This document shows positions 1-13,655 of a DNA stretch of 64,000 bases, piece by piece. Under the pieces are notes generated by a model. That model saw only the letters and a list, made by a program, of their open reading frames with translations. It did no database searches and was not told the origin of the DNA. The DNA comes from Siphlonurus alternatus (lineage: Eukaryota; Arthropoda; Insecta; Ephemeroptera; Siphlonuridae). Every line of letters starts with the position of its first letter. Positions within the stretch are counted from its first letter, which is position 1. The stretch lies in contig OX463778.1 of assembly GCA_949825025.1 (NCBI GenBank), forward strand, positions 24,919,551 to 24,983,550, read 5' to 3'. The position numbers and the translations under genes are program-made.

Positions 1-1197
1 AAAAAAGAATAGGCACTAATATGATGGGGGAAGGGGGTATCCTTAAAGTAGGAAACTTTATTTTAAATTTTAGATTGCTTTATCATTTAATAAAATATTG
101 CTGCATGCAGTGTTATAGTCTATAAATGTTACACGTTGTCAACGTCTATTAGTTTTTGCTATAGTGCATTTAATTTAAATTATTTAACCACATGACTTGT
201 GTTAATTAATCTACTTAGCTCAGTGCCTAATAGTTGTAGAGTTTACCATGAGAGGCAGATAAATCGTTATTTTTTTTTTCCCCATATTTCCCCTACTTTT
301 GAAAATATTTGTACGATAAAATTATATAGAATATGCAGGCATACGTCGCCTGGTTAAGATAATATCAGTACTACCGGCAATTATCGTTTAGTACGCACAT
401 GAGCTGAGAAATTGCCCTCATATCACAGGAAATTGAACCTTATGTTCCCTCCCCTAGCAGCCATGCGTTGGTTACTGATAAGACAGTTCAAGCGTTCAAG
501 CACGGTAAAATGTGCATTGTGCAAGATGGGAACATGCAATGTGTGAGTAATAAATTGGCTAATAAAATTATCTCTGCAAACATTTTTATACCGTATACTG
601 TTCATATTAAAATACTAACTCATTTATATCAATTTATTGAAGTTTCTATTATAGCTATTGTTACAGTTAAATAAATCAATATTTCTCCCGCAACTAACGT
701 TATCTACTGGCAATAATCTTCATGTTGAACTGTAGCTGCATCTACTTTTCACTGTTTTTTAAATTGTAATATAAATAATGGAAGCAACTTTGAAGATTTT
801 AGTTATTACATATTATAGCTTTGGTGACGCCAAATAATAAATAACTTAATATACAACTTTATACTATTTTTTAGAAAGGCCGCGTGATCAAACTTGTAAG
901 ACTTTGGTGCCAGATTTTAGTTGTCACAACAACGTGGTGTCCTACGGTCACCGTCTGCAACCTCCCTCCAATGGGCCACATTTGGCTCGGCGGCATCTTG
1001 ACATCTCGTTCCCACACGAGTGCACGGTGCCTTGCACTTCCTCCTCTGCCTCGCCATCTGGGCTACACATTTGAGCCACACTCAAAACAAAACTTTTTTG
1101 TCAGGCACTGAAATTGAAATACGGCTGCAGAAAAAAAAAAAAAATTAATAACCTTGACTTTTTTTAAAATGAAACTGATGATGCTTTTTTTTTTCTA

Positions 1198-1344
1198 AAG
1201 CCTATATTACACGATACAATTTTAGTTACAATTTTTCCTTGCAAGAAAATTTCCTCTCCATACAAACAAATGGAGATTAAGTTTTCTTGCAAGGAAAAAT
1301 TGTATACAATAATTAGAAAAATTGTATCGTGTAATACCGGCTTA
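1198..1344. mobile_element. Small foldback MITE
   Basis: The two ends are inverted copies: AAGCC followed by ATTACACGATACAATTTT on the left, and AAAATTGTATCGTGTAAT followed by GGCTT on the right. An inner pair (TTTTTCCTTGCAAG and CTTGCAAGGAAAAA) continues the fold, leaving a short loop near 1268. It has no coding capacity. The form is that of a miniature inverted-repeat transposable element; I could not define a clear target duplication. A diverged relative lies at about 1920-2006. Confidence 0.65.
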
Positions 1345-1919
1345 ACGTCAATAACGAAAAGTTTAAATTTGTTGGAGAATTGAAACAATCCTGTTTTCTT
1401 CACGCCGTCTTCTTTCATCGATTATTTTAGTTTTTAGTGTTTTTACTGCGTGTTTTTAAAATATCAATATTCTTACATGACTAAACTTGTATCAACACGC
1501 AAAGATTTTGACGTTTTAGATCCCCCCTGAAAGTTTACCCTGATGGTTACTGAAATTTTGTAAACATAAAAAATGAAAAGATACTTCATTATTTGGACTA
1601 GAGTGGATATCTAATGGAGTGCTCTTGTATAGTTCAGACACCGTATATAGCAAAATTACACTCATTATTGTTATATAATGTTAACCCATGCATGTGAGAT
1701 TTCCCAACCCCAATTAATTTACATGCGTGCGATCGATCTTAATAATTTATTGTTATTAATTTATGGCTGCTTCAACCACCGCTTTATAGTTCACAACAAT
1801 CTCCCATTACAGATGACGATAATGGCTATATCGGCAGCGTATATTATAGAGTATAAATATCAACTTCTAGCCTCCACTCTTAGGAAACACCGTATTACAT
1901 GGTACAATTTTTTTAATTC

Positions 1920-2006
1920 CATACAATTTTTCCTTACAAGAAAATTCCAACTCCACTTGGTTGCATGGAAATGAAAATTTCTTGCAAGGAAAAATTTTAT
2001 GCAAAA
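1920..2006. mobile_element. Diverged relative of the foldback at 1198-1344
   Basis: The arms CAATTTTTCCTTACAAG and CTTGCAAGGAAAAATT face each other around a short loop and match the inner arms of the foldback at 1198-1344. The weakly similar tract ACCGTATTACATGGTACAATTTT at about 1889-1911 could be the decayed outer left end. This looks like a second, older copy of the same family. Confidence 0.5.
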
Positions 2007-5000
2007 ATTCAAAATTTGTTTATCAGTATTGTTAATTAACTCGGCATTTAATTGAAATATTTTATTTTGAGAGCAGCGCGAATGTTCGAATCCTCTTGTA
2101 TCCATCTTTGTTAATCTCGCGATATCGTCGTCTGAAAGCAGCAAATTTACTTGTGAGAATGGGAGCAGTACCAATACCGGCAAGTGCACCAAAATCTCTG
2201 ATTCGTCGCTCATGTATCAAAATAATTCCGTCTTTTTCAGCTTTTGTTATTGCCTATCGCTAGTATCGCTGCATGCCACTAAAATGTACGTGCAACCTCT
2301 GAACTGTTACTATATACGTTCTATACCTAAAAGGTCAAGTCGTCACTGCCACTCTGGAGTACATGCAACCTCTGACCTGGTATTACTACCACCCCCTAGG
2401 CTCCCTGCTGCTCGCGTTATTGCCGAGTGTTACGACCGGGTGGGTCGCGTCACACACTGCCTGCCTTTACCGGACAGACCATGAAACGAAATAAATAAAA
2501 TGCGAGCGGGTCACAAGTCACAGCGGATGTTTTCATGACATCCTCCATGCATGCTGGACAAATTTAATAAACAAAAGGCAAAGGGATGTAAATAAAATAG
2601 ATGTAAAAAAAAACATGTTTTATTTGTGATATAAATGTTTTTGACACCTCATAATATTCGTAGTTTTTTTAGTATTCCTGTTATAAATTACTTTATTGTG
2701 ATTAAAAGGGGAAAGGTAATGCTAAATTAACATTTATTTACAAAGCTATCCTTTGACATACTAAATTAAAATAATAAAAAATGCTTAAAGCACCTAGTTT
2801 AATATCATCTCTTCTTGTTTGATCGAAATTTAGTTACGTTTGAGCATTGATTAATAAAAGCAGTACCGCATTATAATAAGAGTAATTCATTGGTTCCAAC
2901 AAACTGATATTAGCTTTCACAAAGCTATACGACGTAGAGTAGAATGCTATATAAATTGATAAACACGTAGAATTAATTGTACCTTGGTGTGTGTTGGGGG
3001 TAATTAGAAGGAACGCAGTAATTGAAACTGGGTGTCGAGTCATGTAGGAGATGGTAATTGATGGCTGCTGGCCATGTATGAATTAATTGGACACCGATAT
3101 CAGTCATTAATCACGGGTCACTCCGTCACTGGCATTGAGTTGTGTGATCTCATCAGCACCCCTGCAGGCGACAACATCAAAAATATAGTAAACTTTTTTT
3201 TTTAAATGTCAGCTACAAGATTTATCATTTTTTGATGGTATGTTTCGCCGTGACGGTAGGCAGCCAGCATTGCTTACCTATATAACATTTGGATGAATCT
3301 GAGGTCAATTCATGCAGTTGGTATAAAATTACGGCTAAATAAGAATGCGTACATCCAAGGGTTAATACGAGCTCTAATGCAGTACTTATTAATTATAATT
3401 ATTCAAGTTTAACAAACCTAAATTTCAATTAATTATGATCATTGAATAAAACAACAATTGGCTTTTTCATTTCAAAGCCAATTCCTTATAAATATAATAA
3501 ATTTTGGTGCTTGACATAATTTTTTTGACAGGTTTTAATTAATTATTAAAATATTTTAGATAATAATTTAATGTGAACTTTAATGATATTACATTTTACA
3601 ACGCATGATGATGAAAAAATGCAAAAATCTCATATAATGTTGTGGTTATTAATAATATTTAATACAGTATAATATATACGGCTTCACTAAGAGTATCACA
3701 AGTATATGCAGAAAAAGATAATGTGAACTCATTATTTATAAGTAAGCTATAGTCGCTAATTAGTTTAATTAGAGTTATACATTTTTTTTCGGCGATCTTT
3801 GTTACTTTGTTACAATATTTTTTAAATTGTTATAAATCGTATTATAAATATACCGTAGTGATATTAAATTTATTTTATAAACATATGGTTTATATGTCAT
3901 ATGTCATTATTTTTAAGAAATAATGACACTTTCGTAGATTATAATTATTATATATAATATGTTATATGCCTGATACGCGTATTTGGTCATGTTACTTGAT
4001 ATACGGTTCAGTAATGACTTTATAGTCTTCAGATATTCATGAACCAAAGTGATGTTAGTGAGGCAGGGATGTTTCGTGGAAGCTCCCGGGAATTTCATTT
4101 CCTCCGCCTAAACTCCTACCTTTCTGCTGCTGTTCATCTCCTTGATCGAGGGTTGCATTTCTCCATTTTTTTTGTACCCTTCTAGTCTTTCAATTTCCTT
4201 GGTGCAGACGGCGGATTGACAGAACTACCGCGCGAATTTAACTTAAATTAGCCCAGGATTTTCCCGGAAGTTACCGGAAATGAAAATTTAGTGGTCATTT
4301 TTACTACATTTTTTCAAATTTACTGTCCATGATTTTATGTTTAGACTATACAAGAATGCAAACGCAGATTATTTAAAAGTAACCTTGTTGCTGGTGAGAT
4401 TTTACATTGATTTGAGTGTTTTTTTTTCCCCCCTTTATATTTTCATCAGAACATCAAACTTGTCACAACAAGCATAGATTGATATTGGTCAAAAAAATAA
4501 GAGACAAATGCTTGATGATAATGTCAACTATATGTGGAAATAAAGTTAAATGGCGTGGAAGCTTTTCATTTCAAAAACTATTTTTGAAATGATTGTGGGT
4601 TGCAGTTGCAGTGTTTTTGTAATATATTATATATTATTATAATTATAAAAAAACTTTCGTTACTTTGAAGTTGTTTGCTTTGAACTTTTATTTTCAGAAC
4701 ATTTTTGTGGCAAAAATGTGCGTGGAACGGTGAGATTTTTTTTTTTTTTTACTTCCGATAGGGAATCTTAGTAAAATTGGACTATATTTTCCCTCTTCGT
4801 ATTAACTGCAAGACTGATGTATGACATCCTTTATTTGAATCTCATATAGTACCGCCATTCATAAATTAGCAATGCTAATCATGCATTATTGTATTACAAG
4901 TTGCGACGGGGTTGAACGAGTAGCGCTATGCTGTAAATATAATTATACAGATACCACGTAAAAGCCCTGTTGGCTTGTTTGTTCATTACGCTTTCGTCGC

Positions 5001-5509
5001 AGTAAAAAAAAAAAAAATTAATGCGATGTTGTTAAAATTAAACTTTGAAAATTTTAGTCTAGTGTAAATTTTCCTGCATTGCGGATATAAGCCTTTTAGA
5101 TGTTATAATGTGAAGTTTAATACAATTCGTTCACGAAAATTCGCTAGGGATGTGCCTTGTTTAGCTCTTCAACTAATTAACCTAATTAATTGTGAAAGAA
5201 GATATAGTCAATTAATTTGTACTTTTACCTCCCGTATATATCTAAACATTTTTATTTTATCATGTTGGTATTATTTTTCTTTTTCTTATATATAAAAAAA
5301 TCATTATAAATGATAAAAAAAGCGTACAAAAACAATCTTACTAAAAATAAAAGAAAGAAAATAGCTTCATTATTTTTTTTTATTATTTTTTTGCGATGTT
5401 TGTAGTGATTCAGAAAGCTATTCTGAGGCGTGAGGTATGAGTTTTGGTCCGGCTTTATATTATTTTCTCCTCCAACCCCTAATCCTCATCCTCCCTATTT
5501 CCACCCCTC

Positions 5510-5885
5510 CTCATCTCGCACAGCCTCCACTGCAGCAGAGAGAGAGAGAGAGAGATCCGCCGCAGAGCCCTGCAGCCCGAACGCTAGCTGCTCCCTTGTT
5601 ACGATCGATTTTCATCCGCACGAGAGAGAGAGAATGAGAAGGCGAGGGGTGGATTGCTGAGGAGAGGAGAGGGGGTAGCAAAATTTCCCCTTCTCTCCCG
5701 CTAGCTGTGCTGCTACTGCACGGTGGCGGCGGCGCGGCGGAGAGTAGAGAGAACTTTACATCCCCCCTCCCCTCTGACACGCCGTGCCCGCGGGCTCCTT
5801 CTACGCGAGTTACTGCTGCAGATTTAGCCAGACGAGCGAGACACAAGCAGAGAGTATAAACTTGTGTTCCTAGTGAAGTATAGCA
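5510..5885. promoter_or_regulatory. GC-rich, GAGA-rich island; candidate promoter
   Basis: This patch is strikingly GC-rich for the window, with two GAGAGA runs (about 5538-5554 and 5622-5632), a GGCGGCGGCGCGGCGG tract near 5723-5739 and a TATAAA at 5855-5860. GAGA tracts of this kind bind GAGA factor in insects. A GTAAGT that could act as a splice donor lies at 6110. A first exon between about 5885 and 6109 is possible but unproven, and no protein is predicted from it. Confidence 0.3.
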
Positions 5886-7209
5886 ACGTGGTGTGTTCAA
5901 TAAGTGCTACAAGCCTTTATTTAACAAATAGTAGTGTATTAGAATATTAGGATAAATTTTGTTTTTAAAAAATATAAATAAAGGGTATTACCCTTTACAA
6001 TTTTTGGAAGTAACGTTTATGTTATTTTGATCTCCGGAGTATATAACAAGCAGCCAAACTGTGGGGATCCGGGAGCTTTTTTCTGCCACCACATGGAGTG
6101 TACTACCCTGTAAGTAACAATAATTTTTTTTTGTAATAATCTCTTTATCACTTTTAAGACGTAACCCAAGTATTGTCAAATTTGTGATCATTGATTATCT
6201 AAGTTAACCCAATAATATAATAATATTAAAAAATGTATCATACTCTGGGTACATGATGTTATATTGCTTTTGACAAACGTTATGTAATTTATGTCACTGC
6301 ACATTGCACCCCTAAATAGCTAGACATTGCATTAAATTTATTCGCATCGTTGTGACGTAGAGATTGACGCAAGAAGCAGCACTTGGTTGAATGACCGCAA
6401 CGCAGTGATGGACGTCGTAGTCGTATCATCCTGCAAAATCTTTATTAAAAAAAGCTTTTTAGTTTGATTGTAGCACTTCAATCGAGACGTAAAAATGTTC
6501 TTCGCACGGTAGTTTTAATGAGATGAAAGCGTACACGTGCTGCTGCGGCCATTGCTCCGAATGGCCCCAGAGGGCGCAAATGCTTTCACAGCGACCCCAT
6601 AAAGAGCAGGGAGGGAGGAGGGAGATTTGAGAGCGTTGCGGTGTATGTTCGTGAAATATGGGAAAATTTTGGAAGCTTTTCAAAGTACCGACATCAAAAC
6701 GTGTCACCATTAAATATCATTATTAACATCATTTCAACTAATTTGTTTTTTTATGTAATATTTATTACACTTTTACTGTCCCAATTTTTTAATTTGAAAT
6801 TCTCAAATTATGGCGGAATTATGCATTCTTTTTTTTTATTGTTATTTTCCTTACATTTAGGGGTTTGTAGATATAATTATTTATAAACAATATAAATTGT
6901 TTATTATGTACATAATTCATAAGCCCACAACACTGTAGCTATAATATTCAATATTCAAATTTGCAGTTTTCCTCTTTGAATTTCAAGAATACAATTATAT
7001 TTATAATTTTATGTGATACAATTTTTATGTCTTGGAAAATGCTATATATTTTCCTCTGAACCTTCAGGAGTTCAGCAAGAAACCCACATTGGGTCTGAAT
7101 TCGCCAACCGGTCTATTTCTTTAAAATGGGCGTCACCATCATGTTTTTATTTTTTAACTCCCTTTGCTCAGAAGGATTGCAGCTAGGTAATAAGCACGTG
7201 TAATAAGTC

Positions 7210-7395
7210 TGACGTCATGGTCTTGCTAATAGTGAATCTCCAGCACTCCTTGCCAGGTCGAGAGCTTTGCTGGAACAATACCGCTGTACAGAGAGTACAG
7301 AGCCGTAGGGGGAGTGGAAAAAAAAGAGGGTGCACTAGTTTCACCCCCTTGAGTCATATAACAAGGGGAGTCCAGAGATTGGAAGTGTGACGTCA
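7210..7395. promoter_or_regulatory. Two CRE-type palindromes (TGACGTCA)
   Basis: Perfect 8-bp CREB/ATF palindromes occur at 7210-7217 and 7388-7395, inside a GC-richer stretch (about 7200-7520). Such sites are usually regulatory when clustered. No adjacent exon can be shown. Confidence 0.3.
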
Positions 7396-10300
7396 TCACG
7401 GTCACCCAAACAAGTGGCGAGGTCGAGTCATATATACATCCATGTTACAATTGTTAGTGCAGCAAGACAGCAGTCGTCCACTTATCGCGTGATCACCACT
7501 TGACTCGCTCTGCTAACATGGAGAATCTGCCAGCATGCAATTTTATAAACTTTTATAAGAGAGCTGCTGCTTATTTACATGAAGACACACTCATGCAGCT
7601 TAAACGTTGAGACATCAGTTTTTTGTATCAACAAATTGAGCTACAGATAGCTTGTATGAATAAAATGACATGGTGAACCATGATAGTGTCCTTAGATTAA
7701 CCGCAATGAATTTCACTTCCTTCCTCTTGTATTGCATCTGAGATCTATTTTTTTTTAAAGAATACAAAATAAAAACTGATTTCTGTCCTAGTTCGAATAA
7801 AAATTTATTATAATAAACAAATAATGATGAAACTGCAGTTGCGTGGCTATTGTTGATCGTTTATTTCTCCCAAGTCGTAGATGTTGTGATGAAATAGTTA
7901 ACGTGATCCAAAATTGTGCCATTTCGACCGGACGTTCGTTGATTGCTCGGCATATGCTGGCTAGTTATGTTCAATTGATCCGCCGCCCTCGCGCTGTGCT
8001 GACAGCCATGACCCTTGCGAGGCCCCTGATCGTCAAGATGACCCCCAGAAGTTTTTTTTTTTTATCCTTCTCACTGGTTAGTTACAGCTGATAATTCACG
8101 GCAGACTTCAACCAATCACCACCCGCGTAGAAACAGAAGAGAAAATAAAAATATTAATGCTTTAAAATACATAACCGTATCATCATCATCGTGGTATATT
8201 AAATTGTTTTTCTATTTATTTTTATTCCGTTATAATTATGTTTTATAAAGCAGCTACTAAGAAACAAATTAAACCTGAAGAAATGATATCATTTTACTTG
8301 GTGACATCATATCAATTAATACATTTTTTTTTAATTTTTAACACCATATGAGCGCCACATTGTAAGTACATCAGCATCAGCGCGGCGGCTAGAAGAGTCA
8401 TGGTGCTAAAATTGCTAGAAATGTTTTTTTGTCCGGATTCTTGGCTGCAGTGGCGCTGTTACATCCTTCGCTGTCACTCCAATTCGGCGGCGTCTGCTCT
8501 CAATATCGTCCAGCAGCAATGTTATGTCATAGGAAAATAAGTCTTGTGTCAACACTCTTACTCGGTCGGGGTTGTAACCTCTGGCTGTTGCCGACTACAA
8601 CAGCCATTTCTCTGCAGTCAATATTATTTGACATTGACGTTTGATTTGAGTTTAGAGCTACCAATTTATACCTGAGTGCTTTCCTATTGAATCAAAGATG
8701 TAATAATCTCACTTTAATTTAGTAGGGGATTTACAAGAGTGACTGACTACCGCAATGTGATGCAATGTTGGTATATACATGACGTGACATGAAATCCAGG
8801 TTTCCAATCGAATTCGTCACGTTGCGAAGATGACTGTGAATGCCATAAGATATTCACGTCACGTAGCTCTCAAAATTTATACTGGGTTCACTCGGAAGTT
8901 ACTTGTCGAGACTAGGAAAATTTATAAATCGAAATTCTAAATATTAGGCGTCTGCTGCTGTGGGAATGTATTTAGAGACTCGAAGAAAAGTTGATGGCAG
9001 TAGTTTGACCAACTAATGTTCTTCTTATCTCTTCCGATAAGGTTAAAGTCCTTAAATTTGTTTTGAGTATTTTTCTAAGTACATATCAGGTGTTGATATG
9101 TTAATTATACGAATGACTTTTTAATTTAGTATAGCAATATATAAGTTCTTTTATACTTCCTGCACAAGTAACAAGAATGCGTGAAACAATATGTATATAA
9201 ATAATATATAAATAAAATAAATGGTGCCATGAAACAAACGAAGGCCTATACAAATTCACGTATACACTGAGATAAAATTATATTAATAAAAATATTATGA
9301 TCCGAGTGTACATTACATTCCCTCATTATAACGAATCATTACAATAAATGGCAATATTAAATTTCCATGTTCTAATAAATTGTTATTAATATATATATTA
9401 TATATATATATATATGTTTTTACAATTTGTATTACAATTGTGTGTATATATACGTGTTATAATGTTCCGAGTAATGAAAATTATGCAAAATTGTAAATGT
9501 AGTTTCTTTAGGAATATGACGCACATCAATTTGTCAGTCATTAGTTACCAAAATATATGGTCTGTCAACTTGAATTCATCTTGAATCCACTCTTGTTTGT
9601 TATATAAATAAAATAATATAAAATTATAAGATATTTGTAAGTCAAATTATTTATTCATCCTGAAGTTCTAAATGTATCTTCCGTTTCTGAAACATTAAAT
9701 CAAAAGTTTAAGACAAGAGGGCATCTTATTACTGACAAGTGAGAATAATTCATGGCTCATTATTATTTGATGTCTTGAAGTTATGTGGGCAAGTTTTGTT
9801 AATGAAATAGCTTGTAAAATATTGATGAGATGGAAGAAGGGACTACTCTTCCCGTGCGTGTGATCTCAAAAATTAACCAATGACAAGTCGCAAGTATATA
9901 TAGATAATTTACATGCAAATTAATATCCTTGTGTAGAAAGTGGAAGTAATGCGTATATATACCGTTCCTTCAGTGCAGGGGTGTTTCTTACGACTTCCCG
10001 CGCAGGATTAAAATTAGCGTAACTCTGCATAAGTGAATTCTGGCAAACGAAAATGAAACACTTACAATTATTTTAAACTGCCATGTTCAAAGAAGAAGAA
10101 GAAAGAAAGAAAATAATACTAATAATATAATAGTAACATCACGGAAACATGCAAGTAACAAAACAGAACAAGCAACCTGTAACAGAAGAAAGATAAAAAC
10201 AAAAACATTCTGAACGGCTGAAGTGTGTGAATAGCGAGAATGCAATGACACAATAACCAATTCTTTGTCGATTGACCCGAACAATAAATTTTATTTACTG

Positions 10301-10947
10301 CATGATATCTGTTCGTAAATTGACTTTTTTTTTTCTGAAAACGAACACTTATATATATAAAAATATATTAAAATTAATGTGACAAGTTAATATTTAAAAA
10401 ATTACAGTACCAGTTATAACGCTTAACTAAATTAAAATCTAAAACTCAGAATATCATTTACAGTTTAATTAATATGAACATCACTTCTCTACATTTTATT
10501 TTTCTTTTTAAATTTACATTGAACGACCGCAGTCCATTACTATATATGAATGCTTTCATTACTACTATGAAAGCATTGATGGGTAGATTCTCTTTAACAT
10601 TGATGTATATTTAATGAAGAAGCTGCTGGTCGCTGTTGAGTGATGTAAAGTAGAGGAGGCGCCACACGGCCGCCCGGGTGCCTCGACTGTTAGCGCCGCT
10701 CGCTCGATGATGCAGACGGACCCCCTTGTGATCACTGCATATCAGACTGGGGGAATTTTATCCCAGCTCATCTTGCGTGTGCAATCGTCGGAAGTAATGA
10801 CGGAATAATTTTGTGGAAAAATTGAGTTTCCTGTGGAATATATAAAAATATGCGTAGGTCTAATGCAAAAAGTCGATCGCAAGTCTATATAGTCGTAATA
10901 ATGTTAGAAAAGAATAATATATGAAATATAGATTTTCTTCGGCACCA

Positions 10948-11075
10948 GGGGGGTCTTCAAATAACACCACTTAACCTAAAATTAACCTAAGACTGTCTTA
11001 GCGCAACAATAAAGAATACGCTAAGACTGTCCTAATTTTAAGATTGTTGTAATTGGTGTTATTTGAAGACCCCCC
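10948..11075. mobile_element. Foldback MITE, 128 bp
   Basis: Terminal inverted repeats of 22 bp match perfectly: left 10948-10969 begins GGGGGGTCTTCAAATAAC, and right 11054-11075 is its reverse complement. Inside lies a second inverted pair built on CTAAGACTGTC. There is no coding capacity. It is probably a non-autonomous DNA transposon or a remnant of one. Confidence 0.65.
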
Positions 11076-13634
11076 TGCAGAAAAGTAAAAGAGAAAAGTG
11101 CATAAGAATAATAACATTATTGGTTTATTGGTACCCCGGATTGTAAAAGGATGAAAGCGTAAGGAGAGTAATTCAATTTGAGTCATACTGCATTTTCTGT
11201 GTTCCTTTTCACTTAACAGTAAGCAAATATTTTTTATAATTGTGTAAGAAGTTATGCTTCAAATATATATGATCTGTAATTGATAATTGCTTATAAACTT
11301 TTTTACGATATGCCATAAATATTAATTGTTTTCAAGTTTCATTTTAATGAAGTACTATGAAAATAATAATAAAAAATAACATAAATTCTTTTCTTTCTTT
11401 TGTTAACATATAGAGTTCATATACAATATAAAAGCGTAACTATAAATATACAGTTTATCAAATAAAATTTTATTACGTATATAAATTTCTTGTTACATTG
11501 TACAATTATTAAATAATTTAAAAGTAAAGTTAATGTTAATCCTTATAACCTTTTATTATAAAAAGATATGAGGATTTCGTTCTTCTAGGGGTAATAAGTA
11601 TTCCTCTGTGACTGCACGTATATCGATTGTAACAGCAAGCTTATCAGCTGAGAGGGCGGGGCTACCTGCATGCATATTGCATGAGCTATGCTGAATTAAC
11701 ATAGTGTATACCTCGGCGTTCAACCACGACAGCTAGGTCGCCTTAATGTGTCGAGGAAGCTTGCTATTATGGCTTGAGATGGCTTTTGTTAGTTGGTGAC
11801 TTTGGTGTGATATCTTCACAACAAAATAAGACACGTCATTTCATTTCATTTTTTTTTTGTACGGAAATAATAAACTTATTGTATAGTTTAGATCAATATA
11901 ACCGGAACACTATACTATATAAAAGGATAAATTGATCTTTCCTGAACACGAAGGTTGAAAATTAAATGAACATTTTGTCGTTTACATTTATAGTCCATTT
12001 GGTTCATTTTATGGTTTCGGTCAAGTGCTATTTATAAATTTACAGAGTTGGATTACAGTATCAGCCATGTGCGTTGCTGTTAAGTGTTTTGCTGGTACTG
12101 CAGAATTAACGAAGATACTTTCCGCATTCTTGTAATGTGACAAAACCTTTCAATGAACAGAGAGAATTCCTTTAATTATTTAACACTTAATTCGTATTTA
12201 TATTAAAAATTAATGTAACGGAAATTAATGGTTTAAAATTTAGAAATGTTACAAAACGTTTCCTTTTTTTTTAATATAAAAGTAAAATTACATAGTGTAT
12301 TCAAGCAAGCAGTCATTCAATTCTATAGTTGATATAGAATGATTAAAAATGTATGAAATTAAAAGTGTCGTCTTCTTGATGATATAAGCACCAAGTAGGA
12401 TGGAGGCTTTGTAAATATATAAAAAGAGAGAGGAGAAAATCACAGCTTCTATGAGAGAGATGTGAACACATGGCTTGCTCATGCTCCCTAGTCTTTTCAC
12501 ACTCGCACCCCTCCTCTCAAAGTTTGCAGTGGAAGCGTTTCTCTCCTTTCATGTCATCGTTCCCTTTACTCACCCCTCTTTGTACAAGGTATAGGCAGGC
12601 AGGCAGGTACTGTACCGTACCGCACACACAATTCGCCCCTACATGACGCAATATCGTGCCTTCCATATCATGCTCTTGTGCATGCACGCACGCAAGGTCT
12701 CGTGCCATAGTATAGGATGTGCCTCTCTCCCCCTTGTTCGGATGAATGGTGATCTATGCCAATAAACCCGGGTGTCATCACGACCCATTCAAGACTCATT
12801 TCTATTATTGATTGAAGACATAGAATTAATTAAGTAAGAAGAAGAGTAAAGTTAAATTAAATTGTAAAATTAATTATGATTATGACTGTTATGTTTTAAT
12901 GAAGTATTATATCATTAGTTCATGTGGAAGCTCAAGTAGATTTATTTATAATTGTGCATTTTTAATGTTAAAAAAAAAAAAAAAAACATGAAAATTATGT
13001 ACATGGTTTACAATTTAACGTTTCTATTTTATAGTGAAAATGCTTTTTTTTTTAAAAATTTAAAATTACAACTTTTAAAATGCTGAATAAGCGTCGTGTT
13101 TTTCTTTGCAAGAGTACTTGAAACTCTCTACTGCTGCTGCTGCCTTAACTTGAACTACTCACATTACTATTTAATAATAATTTACCAACTCCGGTAGAGA
13201 ACAGAACTAACTATAAGCCTTTGAGAGCAAGTTAGTAATTTTGCCTTATTTAAGCCAAAACTTAGATGCTGTGTCACAAATTTCCTCTCCCTACCGTTGT
13301 TTACCAGCGTGACGTTGTAAAATCAAAGTTTTAAACGACGACAAAATTGAATTACCCTGCTCTAAATATATTATACTATGACAAAGTTTGTTACCCTTGT
13401 TAAGTTTATAATTTATATGCTATAAATATGTATTATGTAATAAGCAATACCCGCATATATATTTTTTTTTTATTTGTCAGTGCGGTGAATTCATTCGGTC
13501 GCTGCGGTATTTGATGCGCCACCGTTGGGACGTATGAATATCGCATGTGTTAGCTGCTGCTGGTTTGTTCCCGTGGCGGTGGCTTCTTCTCGCAGATGTG
13601 CTATGTTTAGCTGCAGCTTCCTCCTCTGCTGGAG

Positions 13635-13655
13635 CCCCCCCCCCCCCCCCCCCCC
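13635..13655 (+). repeat. Poly-C run (21 C)
   Basis: An uninterrupted run of 21 C. On the other strand this is a G-run able to form a quadruplex. Its length is likely polymorphic or assembly-sensitive. Confidence 0.9.

Noticed and set aside
6093..6109. ATG followed by a GTAAGT donor as a coding first exon
   Set aside because: Joining it to the exon at 22357 would put the Rbfox frame out of phase, so at most it is non-coding.
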